A program made the position numbers and the translations under genes. 64,000 bases of DNA, from positions 5,361,501 to 5,425,500 of the forward strand of contig NC_092581.1 of the NCBI RefSeq assembly GCF_037975245.1. Direction: 5' to 3'. The notes beneath the pieces were generated by a model, which worked only from the letters and a program-made list of their open reading frames with translations, was not told the origin of the DNA and made no database searches. The DNA is from Apostichopus japonicus (Eukaryota; Echinodermata; Holothuroidea; Aspidochirotida; Stichopodidae). Each line of letters opens with the position of its first letter. Position 1 is the stretch's first letter. Positions 1 through 14,574 of this stretch are shown here, piece after piece.

Positions 1-2100
1 ATATTTTGGGGTTTCTAAATTTAGAACTTCTATATTAGGATATATTAGGCTGTGTGTTCTAAATTAAGACGTGGCATCGTTTTGGCCAAGTTACGGCCGT
101 AGGTGTTTTTGAGTATTTTTGTCCCTCGTGACAGTTGGAAGCTACTAGATATTAACTCCATCAATCCACGAAACTTACATCACTGCGACAAGAAATTCTC
201 ACCAATAGACGGAGATATTTATTGAATAAATTTATCTTTTAACTGACGAATGCTGAAGTACCAACTTTCGAAGTAATGTCTAACAGAGAACGTGGAAAAC
301 AAATATTTGTGCTGGTCTAACCTGTGACGTCGATAAAGAGTATTTCATTTCTGAGATATACAAATACTTGAAGTAGGCTTCCTTTTAATTGGACTAGGAC
401 ATGTGCATAGTGCAATAGTCACATGGACATTAAGGATGTCATTAATGAAAAATCTCATTTACATCTGATAGCAAGCCGAATTTCATTGGTATAGTAAAGG
501 GTGGTATCTACCAAGGAAAAACAAAGCTAAATAGATGTGTACACGTTATGTGACGTCACATATAATTGCGCAATGTACTCCAGAATGATTGAGAATGACG
601 CAAGAAAATTCCGTACGATTTATTTGAAAGGGGTTACAACTTGCTTTAGACCCCCCCCCCCCACCCGCCTCTTAGCCGCCCATCGGCCGCTTCCGGTCAC
701 TCACTTGTCCATAACTTTGCCATATACTTTGCCATAGATATATTGTCACAGCCTTTATAACTGGCTTGAAATAAGCTACATTTCCATAAATATCGTCCCG
801 GTTGTGAGGTACAATATCACCAGGTACCTTAATATCGCTAACATTTTTCTTTCGGTTCTAAATCTTCGGTTTAAATTCCTTTCTCAATTCCTTGAAGGAT
901 GCGAGATCGAGGAGCGCGATATCACGACGGTAGCATAGCTTTTATAAACTCTTCCTCTGTACCTTATAACACATACCGGGGAATAAAACAGCCCTGGCAA
1001 ATATAAGACTGTAATCTCGGTGGAATTTGCGCACAGCAATTTGTCCCTGCACTGTTTCTGATTACATTAGCTTAGTCGGGATTGTCAAGGCGTCTTAATC
1101 TTCAAATTGGGTCCAATAACTTACTCTGACAAACGTCCAAGAAAATAGCTGCAAGGCGGTTTGTTCGAGTTAAATGAAAATCCGTGTCAACGAAGTCTCT
1201 TCATCTTCGTAACTGGATTGACCAATTAAAGGGGTGGATGCTGTTATAGGAACAGAAAATCGGCATGGGCGATACTGAAATTCAGTTATATAGCATATCG
1301 CTTATATGTATACTAACATGTATACATTGCACAAATTATGAAAGGGGGATAAGGTTTTAAATCCCCGTGACCATGACATTACGCTTTCTTTTTCACTTTA
1401 GCAACCGACCAAACCTGCCAGAGTACATAGTAAAGCTATGAGACTTCAATGTCCGAAGCCGTCGTATGAAAGGCTCTCGTACTTTTATTTATTTTATTTT
1501 TTGTTATTATTGTCATCTTTAATGAGGGTAGTCCTGCTCAGTGTAGAAGCACTCCTTTCCAAAGGAGCCCTCAATTGCTATCAAGTACCGTACTATCAGG
1601 CTATAGTCGATGACGGTTTGTTCCAAGAAAGATCACTATTGTGTCCTTGAAGATGAGTAAACAAATCTCGTATAACCGTATACAAGCTATTCTATGAATA
1701 TTAGTGCAAGTTCGTCTTTGTCGAGGAGGCATTTGTAGTGCTAATGTTATATTGAAGTATAGCTTACACAAACCTTTGTATAAATTCAATGAGACTTCTA
1801 TATGTGTGACTATAACTGTTTCAAAACAAGAAGTGACCTCCTTTAAGCTCTCTTCGTGTCGTTATCTTCAAACGATAAGGCCCAGACAGGGTAACAAGGA
1901 TCAAGAAACGGAATAGTCACGATATTTGAGAAGACGTTTTGCGTTTTGTATATCATTTACAAAACTGATTAGTATGATTTAACGGAATTCGAGGAATCTT
2001 CAGTATCATTAAGATGCAACGCTTGAAGGAATGACGGAGAAGTTCAACACAATTGGGAAATAAATTAGCTAGGTGTACCCTTCAGAGCACAGTAGCATAC
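1..2100. other. Gene-free stretch
   Basis: AT-rich sequence with a C run at about 650-663. Reading frames are short and I recognise none of them. I see no exon with credible splice sites and protein-like content. Confidence 0.6.
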
Positions 2101-2463
2101 TTAAAGGGTGTGAAGACTCGTGACAAAGAAACGTCTCATGCCGGTAATCTGACCTAGTTTCGAATGAGGTGTAAGAGAAGTTTTAGACACCACCATCGAT
2201 CCCAGAAAATAAACACACAGCTTGCTACCGTCAGTAATTAGACACTAGTGTACAGTCAATACATACAGCTGCTGTCAATACCCACAACACAGTGTACAAA
2301 CGATACAGCGATGGACATCTAAGGTCCAGCTAAAGATAACAAGGTATCACATTTCATGTCTGCATTTTGTAGCAACAAGAAGAAAAATTCACTTGCAAGC
2401 AACGGAAAGTAAACTTTTTCAGAGCGCGGCACGCGGTTTGGGGCGAGTCTTCAATGCCTTTAA
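2101..2463. mobile_element. MITE with TTAA termini, copy 1
   Basis: 363 bp. The left end TTAAAGGGTGTGAAGACTCG and the reverse complement of the right end, TTAAAGGCATTGAAGACTCG, match at 16 of 20 positions. Both ends carry TTAA, the target of piggyBac-type transposases. It has no coding capacity. Three further copies are in this window. Confidence 0.85.
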
Positions 2464-3350
2464 GAAAAATTAACAAACACATTTGCTATACTTCAGCTGT
2501 CAAAAGAGGCAAAGATACTACCTTTTAACCGATCCTTTCCACTTTGTTTGTACGTACGTATTAATCTTGATAGCCGCCTAATTGTCCTTATAGTCGTGAC
2601 ATTTCGGCAACCTTTTTCTAACATCTTTTTGAACACGAAGGTTCTTTAATACTTCAACTCCGCGAGGAGCTGATCCTGTTTATCCTGCCCTGTGTGGTTT
2701 TCGGCATTACTTTAAAGATATAAATCAATGAGAAAAGAACTTCGAGTTTTAAAGCAGCTTACTCAATTTGGAAAGAAATATATAGTTGTACCATAAACAG
2801 ATTATGATAGGTTCAGGTAATATATATTTCTATAGGCCTGTTTTAACTTACATATGGGATTGACATCACAGTATAAACATGCTAATTTATACCTAGATAA
2901 GCATCTACCATAATTCTGTCAGAACCATAAAGATTTTTTTGTTTTAAACTAAGTAAACATCCATGTAAGTTACTATATAAACGCTGGTGTAACGAATTGC
3001 CGTGAACCAGCTGTAATCGTAAAGTAAGGCATATAGGCATATAAACTGTCAGCTCCATGCATGGTGTCACAGCCAACCATGCTCCTTTAAGACATGTTTT
3101 GGTATTGCCTGAAATTAACTTTAAGTCCTATGGAATATGTTTCATATAGTGAGAAGGCAACCAGGGAGATTTCTTAACTGTTAAAATAAGCCAATAAAAA
3201 GGAGAGGTGGAAGAAAGCATCGAACACTTAAGCAGAAATTTCTAAAATAGAGTTGTTTGCCAACTGATCTGATCACACAGTTAAAAGTGATCGTTTGATG
3301 TCATCTAAAGAGTGTATATGGCGGGCCATTTGTATCAGATCATGAATAAT
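2464..3350. other. Gene-free stretch
   Basis: Nothing recognisable. Confidence 0.6.
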
Positions 3351-3500
3351 CCGGTATATGAAAGTTTAAAACGTTATGTCTATTTAAATCGGTATATGTC
3401 AGTTTAAATTGGTATATGTCAATTTAAATCGGTATATGTCTATTTAAATCGGTACATATGTCTATTTAAACTGGTATAAGTCAATTAGAAACTGGAATAT
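3351..3500. repeat. Minisatellite, ~20 bp unit (GGTATATGTCTATTTAAATC)
   Basis: About seven degenerate copies of a unit of roughly 20 bp that abuts a second, different 20 bp array. Confidence 0.75.
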
Positions 3501-3504
3501 ATCC

Positions 3505-3990
3505 CTCATGATGTTGTACTCATATTCATGCTGTTGTACTCGTATTCATACTGCTGTATTCATTTTCATACTGTTGTACTCATACTCATGCTGTTGCAGT
3601 CATACTCATGCTGCTGTACTCATACTCATGCTGTTGTATTCATACTAATCTTGATGTACTCTTACTTATGCTGTTGTACCCGTACTCATGCTGTTGTACC
3701 CGTACTCATGCTGTTGTAATCATACTCATGCTGTTGTACTCATACTCATGGTGTTGTACTCATACTCGTATTGATGCATTCGTACTTATTCTGTCGAACC
3801 CATACTCATGTTATTGTGCTCGTACTCATGCTGTTGTACTCATGCTCATACTGTTGTACTCATACTCATGTTGTTGTACTCGTACTCATGTTGTTGTACT
3901 CGTACTCATGCTATTATACTCGTACTCATGCTATTATACTCGTATTCATGCTGTTGTACTCATACTCATGCTGTTGTACTCGTATCATAT
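3505..3990. repeat. Minisatellite, 20 bp unit (CATACTCATGCTGTTGTACT)
   Basis: About 24 copies of a 20 bp unit with point differences. Because 20 is not a multiple of three, all frames read as one 20-residue repeat; the apparent ORFs here are artefacts. Confidence 0.92.
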
Positions 3991-4785
3991 ACAATACTGC
4001 ATAGCATTAGAAGTAACAGTAAATAGTCTGTAGCTATAGAGTCAGGCGTAGCGGTAATGGTGACTGCAGACATAACGCAGAAGTTAAATAAAGCAGTCAC
4101 GCACCATGCACAGAGAATATGTCAAACTGAACAGTTCATTTAACCTACTCCGTATACTCCCAACTCCTACAGGACCTAACGCAGAAACAAAACTTCTACG
4201 CTTTTAATTCATACTGCAAATAATATTGTAAGAAACGAACCGTATCTTTAATGATATCCCAACATGGCTGATATGGTAAAAGTATAAAGACGGAAAATGT
4301 TAACATCTCTGGAGGCATCATTGATGATTGTCAAAATAGTAAACAGCTCCTTTAAGTATATTGTATTCCCACTTATGTAGAAGTAGGGCGGAAATAAAAC
4401 CAGGCATACACGCATCTTGTCAAACTGAAATCACGGTTATCGAGCCTCATGATGGTCCCCTCGCTATGGCATTGATCGGACTCATCAAACTCACATAAAA
4501 TGAACTAATCGATGCTGTAAAAATAAAGCTCTTGAGGAGAAATACTACGTTAGCCAAAGGGGTCCATGAACACATGAGGGATGCAACAGAAATAGCTTTT
4601 CTTAGGTCGTTGATTCCGTTAGGACATTCTAGACTTCGTTACATAACATATTTCTAAGTGCAGAACTTTTAGCCTGGATTGATGATGGGATGTGTTGACA
4701 AGATGTGTTTTGTGTTTTATACCTCTGTAGCGACTTCATTCGTTTGCTTCAGGAAGCCAACTCAAATTACTTGTCAGGCTTTTGC
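3991..4785. other. Gene-free stretch
   Basis: Nothing recognisable between the minisatellite and the TA tract. Confidence 0.6.
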
Positions 4786-4878
4786 GTAGTGATATATATA
4801 TATATATATATATGTATGTATTGCGTAGTGATATATATATATAGGCTATATATATAGGCTATATATATATATATAGGC

Positions 4879-4911
<33 letters not shown>

Positions 4912-4926
4912 ATATTTATATAACAT
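4786..4926. repeat. (TA)n tract with GGCTATATA interruptions
   Basis: TA dinucleotides broken by AGGCTATATATA units and by a duplicated GCGTAGTGATATATA start. Confidence 0.9.
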
Positions 4927-4999
4927 TTAAAAAATATGAATCTTAAACCGTACCTCTAATGTCGTAGCATGCATAATAAGTTGGAAAGGACAGTAACAG

Positions 5000-5580
5000 T
5001 ATAACTGTCACATACAACATGTGTAGTGACAGTGACAGACTATGTGACAGACAATGTGACAGACAGACAGAGAGTGACAGACTTTGGCAGTGACAGAATC
5101 ACTACAATTGCGTAGTCAACAGCATAGCAGCAACATAGCCGTAACAACAGGACAGTGGCGTAGCAACATAGCAGTAACGTTAGCAGTACATAACAGTAAC
5201 AGTGGCCGCCGTAACATCTACTGTAGCATAATGCAGTCATAATAGTGATAGCATCGCACAGTATAGTATCACGACGTTACCAGTAGCAGTCGCAGTAATA
5301 TAGCAGAAATAGCATTGTGATAGTATACATTTGTAGAATAAAATAGCATAGCGATAGCAGTAGCAGTATCGCAGCAATAGCATTACAGTAGCAATATAGT
5401 ATTTGTAGAAGTACAGTATAGTAGAATAGTACAGCATCGCAATGGTTACATCAGTAATCTATAGTTACAATAGTATATCAATGCTATGATATAGCAGAGA
5501 CGTATAGCAGTAAGCCTTGCATTAATATCACCATCAGTAAGGTATGTATCAGCATAGCAGTAGTAATATATAGTCAGTCA
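5000..5580. repeat. Degenerate CAGTA/ATAGCA-rich repeat
   Basis: Short words such as AGCAGTAACA, ATAGCAGTA and TGACAGAC recur with no fixed period. Cysteine/tyrosine/leucine-rich reading frames on the minus strand follow from this and are not genes. Confidence 0.65.
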
Positions 5581-6400
5581 ATTATTGACTTATTATAATG
5601 TACGGTCGCCCAACTGACATTTTGTAACGCGAAAAATTGTACAATAATTGTACACGCCATCGTTCTATCTGATCTCCCAATACCAGAATTGTTTATATAT
5701 TACGAGACAACGCTTACAAGCTATTAGTGTGTGTGTGAGACACTATACAAGACATATAACAAACGTTACACGGAAATACTATAAATAACAATCCATGTAT
5801 ACGTGCTTCTAGTATCTCACAAATAACTTTATTCATTATCGAAAAAGAAATATTTGTAGGACGAGAGAGTGAGAGAGAGACGAATTAATAATTTAATTAC
5901 ATCGTATGCGAACATTGTCCGAATACCTTAGGGCCAATTAAAGATTCACACTGCTCTCTAAGGATATAGTTAAAACGAAAACATCTGTGCTTAGGATAAA
6001 AATCGAAATAATCCACTGGCGTCGCTTGACTATTAACTGCGCTTCCTGTCCTTCTAGAAATAAAAAGAAACGGCTTAAAGCCCAACAGGAGCGAACGTTT
6101 ATTTCTGTATTAATATATAGACCGGTGAGATAATGGGTCAGTCAGTTAAAGTGTAAAGAAAAAATGCTTTCAGAAACTGGTAGAGGATATGAACTGATGT
6201 ATATGATTAATAGAACCAGTTATTTCGCTTCCCGATATATCGGGGAAGATCATATGTGGTTTATATGATATTGAATCGCGATATTGCATATGGAAAGGCT
6301 GTCGTCATTATCAGGGGGTATTGTCCTGATGCCGCCAGAGGTCTGACGGTGGCTATATATAAGAGTAGATTAGTTACGTGATATAATGTTTGGTAACGTC
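5581..6400. other. Gene-free stretch
   Basis: Nothing recognisable; a small GA-rich patch lies at about 5862-5880. Confidence 0.6.
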
Positions 6401-6580
<180 letters not shown>

Positions 6581-6581
<1 letters not shown>

Positions 6582-7446
6582 CTCAATATACAGTGTCTGT
6601 GACTAACAAGCCTACACAATAAACTATCTAAGCCTTGTTTTTTTTATTGATAACGTCGCTGGTTGCACAGTATAACAGCTAATCGTACCTCTTGGAGAGA
6701 TATTGAGAAATACTTGGATGGCAAGTTGTATATGGTTAAGTATACTTAACTTGACCAAGTACTTTAATTAGTCTGTTGTTTTACACATTCTAGGTGGTAT
6801 GTGAGCTCAAGGTGACTATCTAATGGAGCTTTCTTGATCTTTCCGGGTTTTATCTTGTATATTCTTTTCTGTTTTTGCTTTCCTTTTCTTTTTAAAGACG
6901 GCATGTTTTTTACGAGGCGAAATCACGTGACTGCTTGACTAAGATTAAAAGCTACTCAAAGACAGCTTTTGCTCTTAATGTCACTAAATATTTAACCACG
7001 CTTCACGTACATTTAGTACTTAGACACTTTTAAGGACAAGCCACGAAGTTGCCTCGATGTTGAAGATAGCGTGTGTCTTCGTCGCTAGACCCTAGAGAGG
7101 TTTTTTTTGCATGTAGTCAACTTTGCCATTTGCGATGACAATAATGAAGATTATTTTTTGTCTGCAAGAAAATCATCTTCATGTAAGACAATACAAAGTC
7201 ATTGTAATTGTTGTATACATATTGGTTTCCTTACGCTAAAACTCGTTGGACAAATCATGGTTTGTACATGTATACTTTGAAGAATGTATATATATCAAAT
7301 AGCGGGAAAGTAAAGTATCGTATACCAATGTACGAATTTTTGTGTCGTTTCACGTGTGAGCATATTCCCTTATCAAATACGAACTATATTTTGAGAGATT
7401 GTGCCCTTGTTGACTACCGTTATTGCTTGCGTGGTCGTATTAATTC
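6581..7446. other. Gene-free stretch
   Basis: A 99-codon frame at 7208-7507 runs into the SINE head and has no family resemblance; I treat it as chance. Confidence 0.55.
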
Positions 7447-7452
7447 ACAATG

Positions 7453-7710
7453 GGAGTGTAAGCTCAGTGTTAGCTCAGTGGTTATCGCCGGTGCCTTTCA
7501 ATCATAAGGTCCCGAGTTCGAGTCACTCCAAGATTAATGTCGTCCAGTTACAAAGTTGTTGACAATTGACAATTCATAATCATGGACGTTAAATATGAAT
7601 CTAAGAGACTGACTTCGGTCAGCTTGTGGCTTTCATAAGCCAATGATGGCTTCTTCGCGAGTTCCTGCTTGCAGGAGGATCTAACATACAACATACATAC
7701 ATACATACAT
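7453..7710 (+). mobile_element. tRNA-derived SINE, full length, family 1
   Basis: The 5' head (7453-7529) is tRNA-like. GGAGTG and CACTCC can form an acceptor stem, the A box TAGCTCAGTGG is at 7471-7481, and the B box GTTCGAGTC is at 7516-7524. Both boxes match Pol III consensus. AGCTCAGTG is duplicated inside the head, which a true tRNA would not have. The body has small hairpins (AAGCCAATGATGGCTT, CCTGCTTGCAGG), and the tail is (ACAT)n. ACAATG flanks both ends (7447-7452 and 7711-7716) as a likely target duplication. A second copy lies at 59739-59976. Confidence 0.85.
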
Positions 7711-7716
7711 ACAATG

Positions 7717-9670
<1,954 letters not shown>

Positions 9671-10420
9671 ATATGCACTACATTTGCGTTGGTCAATATT
9701 TTGTTGTTATTATTGTTATTGTTATTGTTGCTTTATTTTCTTTTGTTCTTTTGTGAGGGGATGAGCAAGACTGGGTTGTGTTACTCTTACCGATTAATTG
9801 CAGCAAACCGTGCTAACGTTATAGGCGCTATAGAGTGTCCCATTCAACAATGACGTGATGTGCTATAACGTTTGAAATATCATATTCTATACTATCTGAA
9901 TTTTGTGTGTCCACTTACATCTTTTCCCTTTGAATATTACAAACGGTATAAATTTAAGCCTAAAACTGTACCATCAACAGAATAGCCAAGTTAATGAATT
10001 ATTGAACAAATTGTCACTTCACCGTTATTGTGATGTCTCAATGACTCAACAGTAGAGAGAGAGAAATAATAAAACACAACCCTTGAAATAAATAAATAAA
10101 TAAATTTAACCTCATCCTTTGGGGAAATAAGTCACAAAGTAGCATATAGAAAGGTTTTGAAGTGGGTCAAAATTCATGAGGTTTATATATTGACTGAAGA
10201 ATTCCAATAAAGATTAACTTTGTACCTTTTATTTTTACAAATCAATACATTGCAGCTGTTGTAATATCCTGAAGGATCGCCCTTGACCAATACGACGAAT
10301 TAGTTTCCAGAATTTGGCCAAAGGTGCTGGTATAAGGTACAAAAGGTCATCTTAGTCTGAAATTAAGACTGATGACATTTATAAATACTAACACATAACG
10401 GTGTGACCTGAGTTGCAAGC

Positions 10421-10423
<3 letters not shown>
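9671..10423. other. Gene-free stretch
   Basis: AT-rich; a short (AAAT)n lies at about 10086-10105. Confidence 0.6.

Positions 10424-10490
<67 letters not shown>
10424..10490. repeat. (TA)n microsatellite
   Basis: About 66 bp of uninterrupted TA. Confidence 0.95.
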
Positions 10491-10492
<2 letters not shown>

Positions 10493-10732
10493 TTTGCCTT
10501 TGTCGTTGACCTCCATTTCATTAACAAAAGTCTGTTCAAAGTATCTCTTTCGAGATCCGGCTTTAGGAATCACAAATGATTTTCGAGTTGGTTAGAATCA
10601 TGTTTGATCTCTAGAGTAAGGCAAAATATGTCACCGAAACAGAACTAGTATTGTTCGATACAGGTGACAAACGCCTACAGTGGAATTACGACCTTCCTCT
10701 TTGGTTTCGAACCTCTGGACATACAATCAGCG

Positions 10733-10760
10733 TCCATAGCCTAGTGGTTAGGGTGTCCAC
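10733..10760 (+). mobile_element. SINE-like tRNA A-box fragment
   Basis: CATAGCCTAGTGGTTAGGGT resembles a tRNA D-arm and A box (TAGCCTAGTGG). No B box follows within 80 bp, so this is at most a broken SINE head. Confidence 0.3.
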
Positions 10761-10927
10761 AAATTATGTTTATTAATATATGAAAATTAGGATAGGCTAT
10801 TTGAATACTCCTTACAATTTAACTATAAATTAATTTAAATGTGATATAATTACGTGTGGGACGATGGCAGACAACCATAATATATGTAAATTTGAATAAT
10901 ACTGATGTTTGTTAGGACAACTGTAAG

Positions 10928-11310
10928 CAAGGGCGTAGGAAACGGGGGGGGGGCTGGGGCGCCAGCCCCCCACCAGTGAAAAATATGGAGGGGCGAAAGT
11001 ATCTTCCGCCCCCCCCCCCCGCTTCGCAAGTCAAAAACCCCTTTTTCATTTCCAAATGAGAAAAAAATTTGGAGCACTAAATTGCATCTAAGGCCAGGTG
11101 AAAATGCAAAATTATATACAAAATGGAGTGGGTGGGTTGAAGTGTGCTATATTGCACCAAATTGCATCTGAGGCCACCTGGAAATGCCAAAAAAATCCAA
11201 AGGGGAGGGGGACACCCCCTCCCCTAGTGACCCCCTCCCCTTAGACCCCTCCCCCAGGCCGGCCATCTGTCTTCAGCCCCCCCACTCAAAAGTACCTTCC
11301 TACGCCACTG
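10928..11310. mobile_element. hAT-type nonautonomous element, family A, copy 1
   Basis: The left end CAAGGGCGTAGGAA and the right end TTCCTACGCCACTG are terminal inverted repeats. ACTGTAAG is duplicated exactly at 10920-10927 and 11311-11318. An 8 bp duplication with CA-rich TIRs indicates a hAT transposase. Subterminal regions are runs of G and C. It has no coding capacity. Confidence 0.9.
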
Positions 11311-11318
11311 ACTGTAAG

Positions 11319-12243
11319 ACAACAACAACAATATCTCACGTTATTTATATCATCTAATTAATTTGGGAGGCTCTCTCCCACATTTAACGATTTTGTTTCT
11401 TCTTTTTGTATTTCTTCTCCTTTTAATATTCTTCTTTTTTATTCTTATTTACTCTCGAATATTAACAATATTCACCCATTGCAGTCTACTATATAGTATT
11501 TGCTTCTCATATATATTAACCATTCACAGCTAAAATATATCTTCACACAGAGACGAGACATTCATTTCCGTAATACGCTGGCTTAGAATATAAAATCTGA
11601 TTTAAAAAAGTGCTGGATGCTTCGATTAAAATGTGATTAAATCGTTTTTTAGTGATATTCACCGTCTCGCGATATTGACTTAGGCCTTTCTTATTGGATT
11701 GTCAAGCGGTCTAAGTCAACTGTTCATTTTTAGTTTTGTTGGTTGAGAGAAACTTGGATCTATTTACAAATTGAAGAGTGTTTGAACATTTCGCCGTTTT
11801 ACGTACGCTAAATTGATTCAATAGACAGGCTGATTTATTTCTTGTGAAAACACACACAAAAAAAGAAGGTGGGCAAATGGATGAATTAAATCATTTCTGT
11901 CTATTTAAACCTGGGAGAAAATTGATCAAACGGATGACCTAAAAATATAGTTTGATTGATCTTTATTCTCCTTTGTTTAAGTAGGTTTTTTGGCAATTTA
12001 TTTTTTTAACATCTCGGATTGTCAAATAAATATTGTTTACTTTATTAAAGCGTGTATAGATATTATTATATTCATAAGTTGATATTCCGAACAGATACAC
12101 ATTTAAGAATACAATAGGAAATGTTTAACAATATTGTGACTATATGGGACTGGACATGATCTAACATCGATAGATGACTGAAATGATGTCATGCATTATC
12201 ATGCGGATATATAGTTATTCCTGAAGAGTTTGGGGAATGATGC
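11319..12243. other. Gene-free stretch
   Basis: Nothing recognisable. Confidence 0.6.
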
Positions 12244-12471
12244 GAGACCCGAGGTCCAATCTAGGCACCCGGGATCCAATCAGGGGAACCGGGTCCAATG
12301 AAGGGACCCGGGGTCCAACCAGGGCACCCGGGTCCAATCAGGGGAACCGGGGTCCAATGAAGGGACCCGGGGTCCAACCAGGGCACCCGGGGTCCAATCA
12401 GGGGAACCGGGGTCCAATGAAGGGACCCGGGGTCCAACCAGAGGACACTGGGTCCAACCAGAGGACACTGG
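12244..12471. repeat. Minisatellite, 20 bp unit in 60 bp higher-order repeats
   Basis: The unit CCAATCAGGGGAACCGGGGT alternates with two variants (CCAATGAAGGGACCCGGGGT and CCAACCAGGGCACCCGGGGT) as ordered 60 bp triplets repeated about three times. Apparent ORFs on both strands are artefacts of the period. Confidence 0.88.
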
Positions 12472-14369
12472 GAAATATGTGATGTGAAGAATAATGCATT
12501 CTCATTTCATAATCTACGGAATGGGAAAATGAAGAGGTGGGGGACGGGAGCTGGGGGTGGCAAGATTACTTAATTGTCCAGAGTCGGACCAGGCTCTTGA
12601 CACAGCTGTGGACGACGTTTTCTCATTCTCTTTGTTATTCAGATCACCTTCACACAGTTTTCAATTCTGAGTGAAATTCTGCGCAATTTTTTTTTCTGCG
12701 AGTTGATAGGGATATAACCGATGAAATATAAATAACTTGGATAAGGCCTACCTCAGTCCATCATTGTAACCGTTTAGTACGTTATACACAGATAATTCTG
12801 TGTCCCACAAATTTAATGTATGACTATTGAATTGAATTTGAATTTATTGTGCAAAATCGGAAATTCGGCTTACACAGGGTCGTAAACGAAAAAAAAAAGC
12901 AATAGTATAAGTATCAATAGACTGCGATACACATACAGTAATACAAACATATATACAGCAACTAGGGATATGATTGTTTTATCTGCAAACACAATACCTA
13001 AATTTCTCATTCTTGATATGACTTTGATAAAGCTAAAGGAACATACTAGGTTTTCAGTTTCTTTCTCCCCCCTCAGAACAGCTTCTTGAGCTGATTCTCG
13101 TCAAATGTTATTTTCATCAGTAGATGTTCTATCGGTTTGACTGCACTCAATATCCTGTCAAACATTGTATTTTGTATTTAATTTGTTTATGTTCATTTTT
13201 TATATGGGATTACGGATCTTAAGATGAGTATTAGTAGGTAGTTGTGGAGGGGGGGGGGGGTGGTTGGGGATTGTTACATCTGCGGGCTGGGTCAATTAAT
13301 GGCCCCGGAGAAGTATGAGATTAAGACTATAGTCCTAAGGTATTCTCATTTACTTCAAACACGGTCCAGTATGAAAAGTTTTATTTGCAATCAAACTTGA
13401 CCAGTCATGTAATACCGACTACATAGTGTATTGTACTATAGAATAACTCGTTTACAATCTATATCAAACGTTCACTCAGAAAGCGGATTTACACATACGA
13501 TTATTATGTATTAATTTAATATATGAGAAAATCTAACCAACCTGCGTATCGTGATGCCTAATAAACTCAATTATTGCTACAGCTTTCCAGCTGGATAATT
13601 TAAAATTTAATAAAAGTTGGACGTTGAAACTTACATCACTATCTCAAAACCATATACCGTTATTTATTTTCAAAAAGTTAGTGGTATATAACAGAAAGCG
13701 TATAACCTCGACATATTAACTTGTTCATGTGTTGCAAAATTAATATTTGTTGTCAACACAGCCGTGCACAGCTTCTTCAAACAGAGGACAGCGGAAAAAA
13801 TCCGGTGTTTTGGATAATGTGAGGGTATAATTGTTCAATATTATCAATATATTTTATCATATTTCAAAGCGCAATACAAAATAATATGGAGCATACCATG
13901 GTTAGCAAACAGGGTCAATGAAAGTTCATCAGAATCTATTATACATACTGGACCGTAAAGGCTACCGTATACAGGATTATCTCACGGGATTTTCCCTTCT
14001 TTCTTGTAATTTTCCCCCCCTAGCTGGCAACTAAGACTTCTAAATGATTATCTTGAATTTTCAATTTATAATGTTGTCTACTCCTAATTGCTTTGTTTTT
14101 GTAGTTACCTTTAAATGGTTTGAAACCGAAAGACATTCTCATTTCTACGAGAGTTTCATTGTGGATGGCTTGATTAAATTATCTAATCCATCTGGGGACT
14201 TTCTGCCTTATTTCCAGCACACGCACGTGTTCGTTGTTAATAACTATTAGATGAATATTGGATAAATGTCAGCTGCATGTCTCTCTGTATATGCATGTGA
14301 CATCAGAATTATGTATGGCATAATATGTACTTCCGTTGAAGGTTTAGGACTTAATGTTACGTTACATTA

Positions 14370-14372
<3 letters not shown>
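12472..14372. other. Gene-free stretch
   Basis: A G run at about 13249-13260. ATTGAATTTGAATTTATT at about 12832 recalls the retrotransposon tail word but is too short to call. Confidence 0.55.
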
Positions 14373-14459
<87 letters not shown>

Positions 14460-14562
14460 TACACACATATATACACACATATATATACACATATCTATAT
14501 ATACATATATATATATGCACACACACACACACATATATATATTATATATATATATATAAACA
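14373..14562. repeat. (TA)n with (ACACATATAT)n
   Basis: TA block followed by ACACACATATATAC units, then TA. Confidence 0.93.
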
Positions 14563-14574
14563 TATAAGCATAAT

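Noticed and set aside
3528-4033. Open frames of 63-141 codons in overlapping frames
   Set aside because: They are translations of the 20 bp minisatellite; the same peptide repeats in all three frames because the period is not a multiple of three.
5040-5437. Cys/Tyr/Leu-rich minus-strand frames
   Set aside because: Derived from degenerate AGCAGTA repeats.
7453-7529. Genuine tRNA gene
   Set aside because: The boxes and acceptor ends fit, but the head has an internal duplication, and the downstream body and tail are shared with another copy, so it is a SINE.
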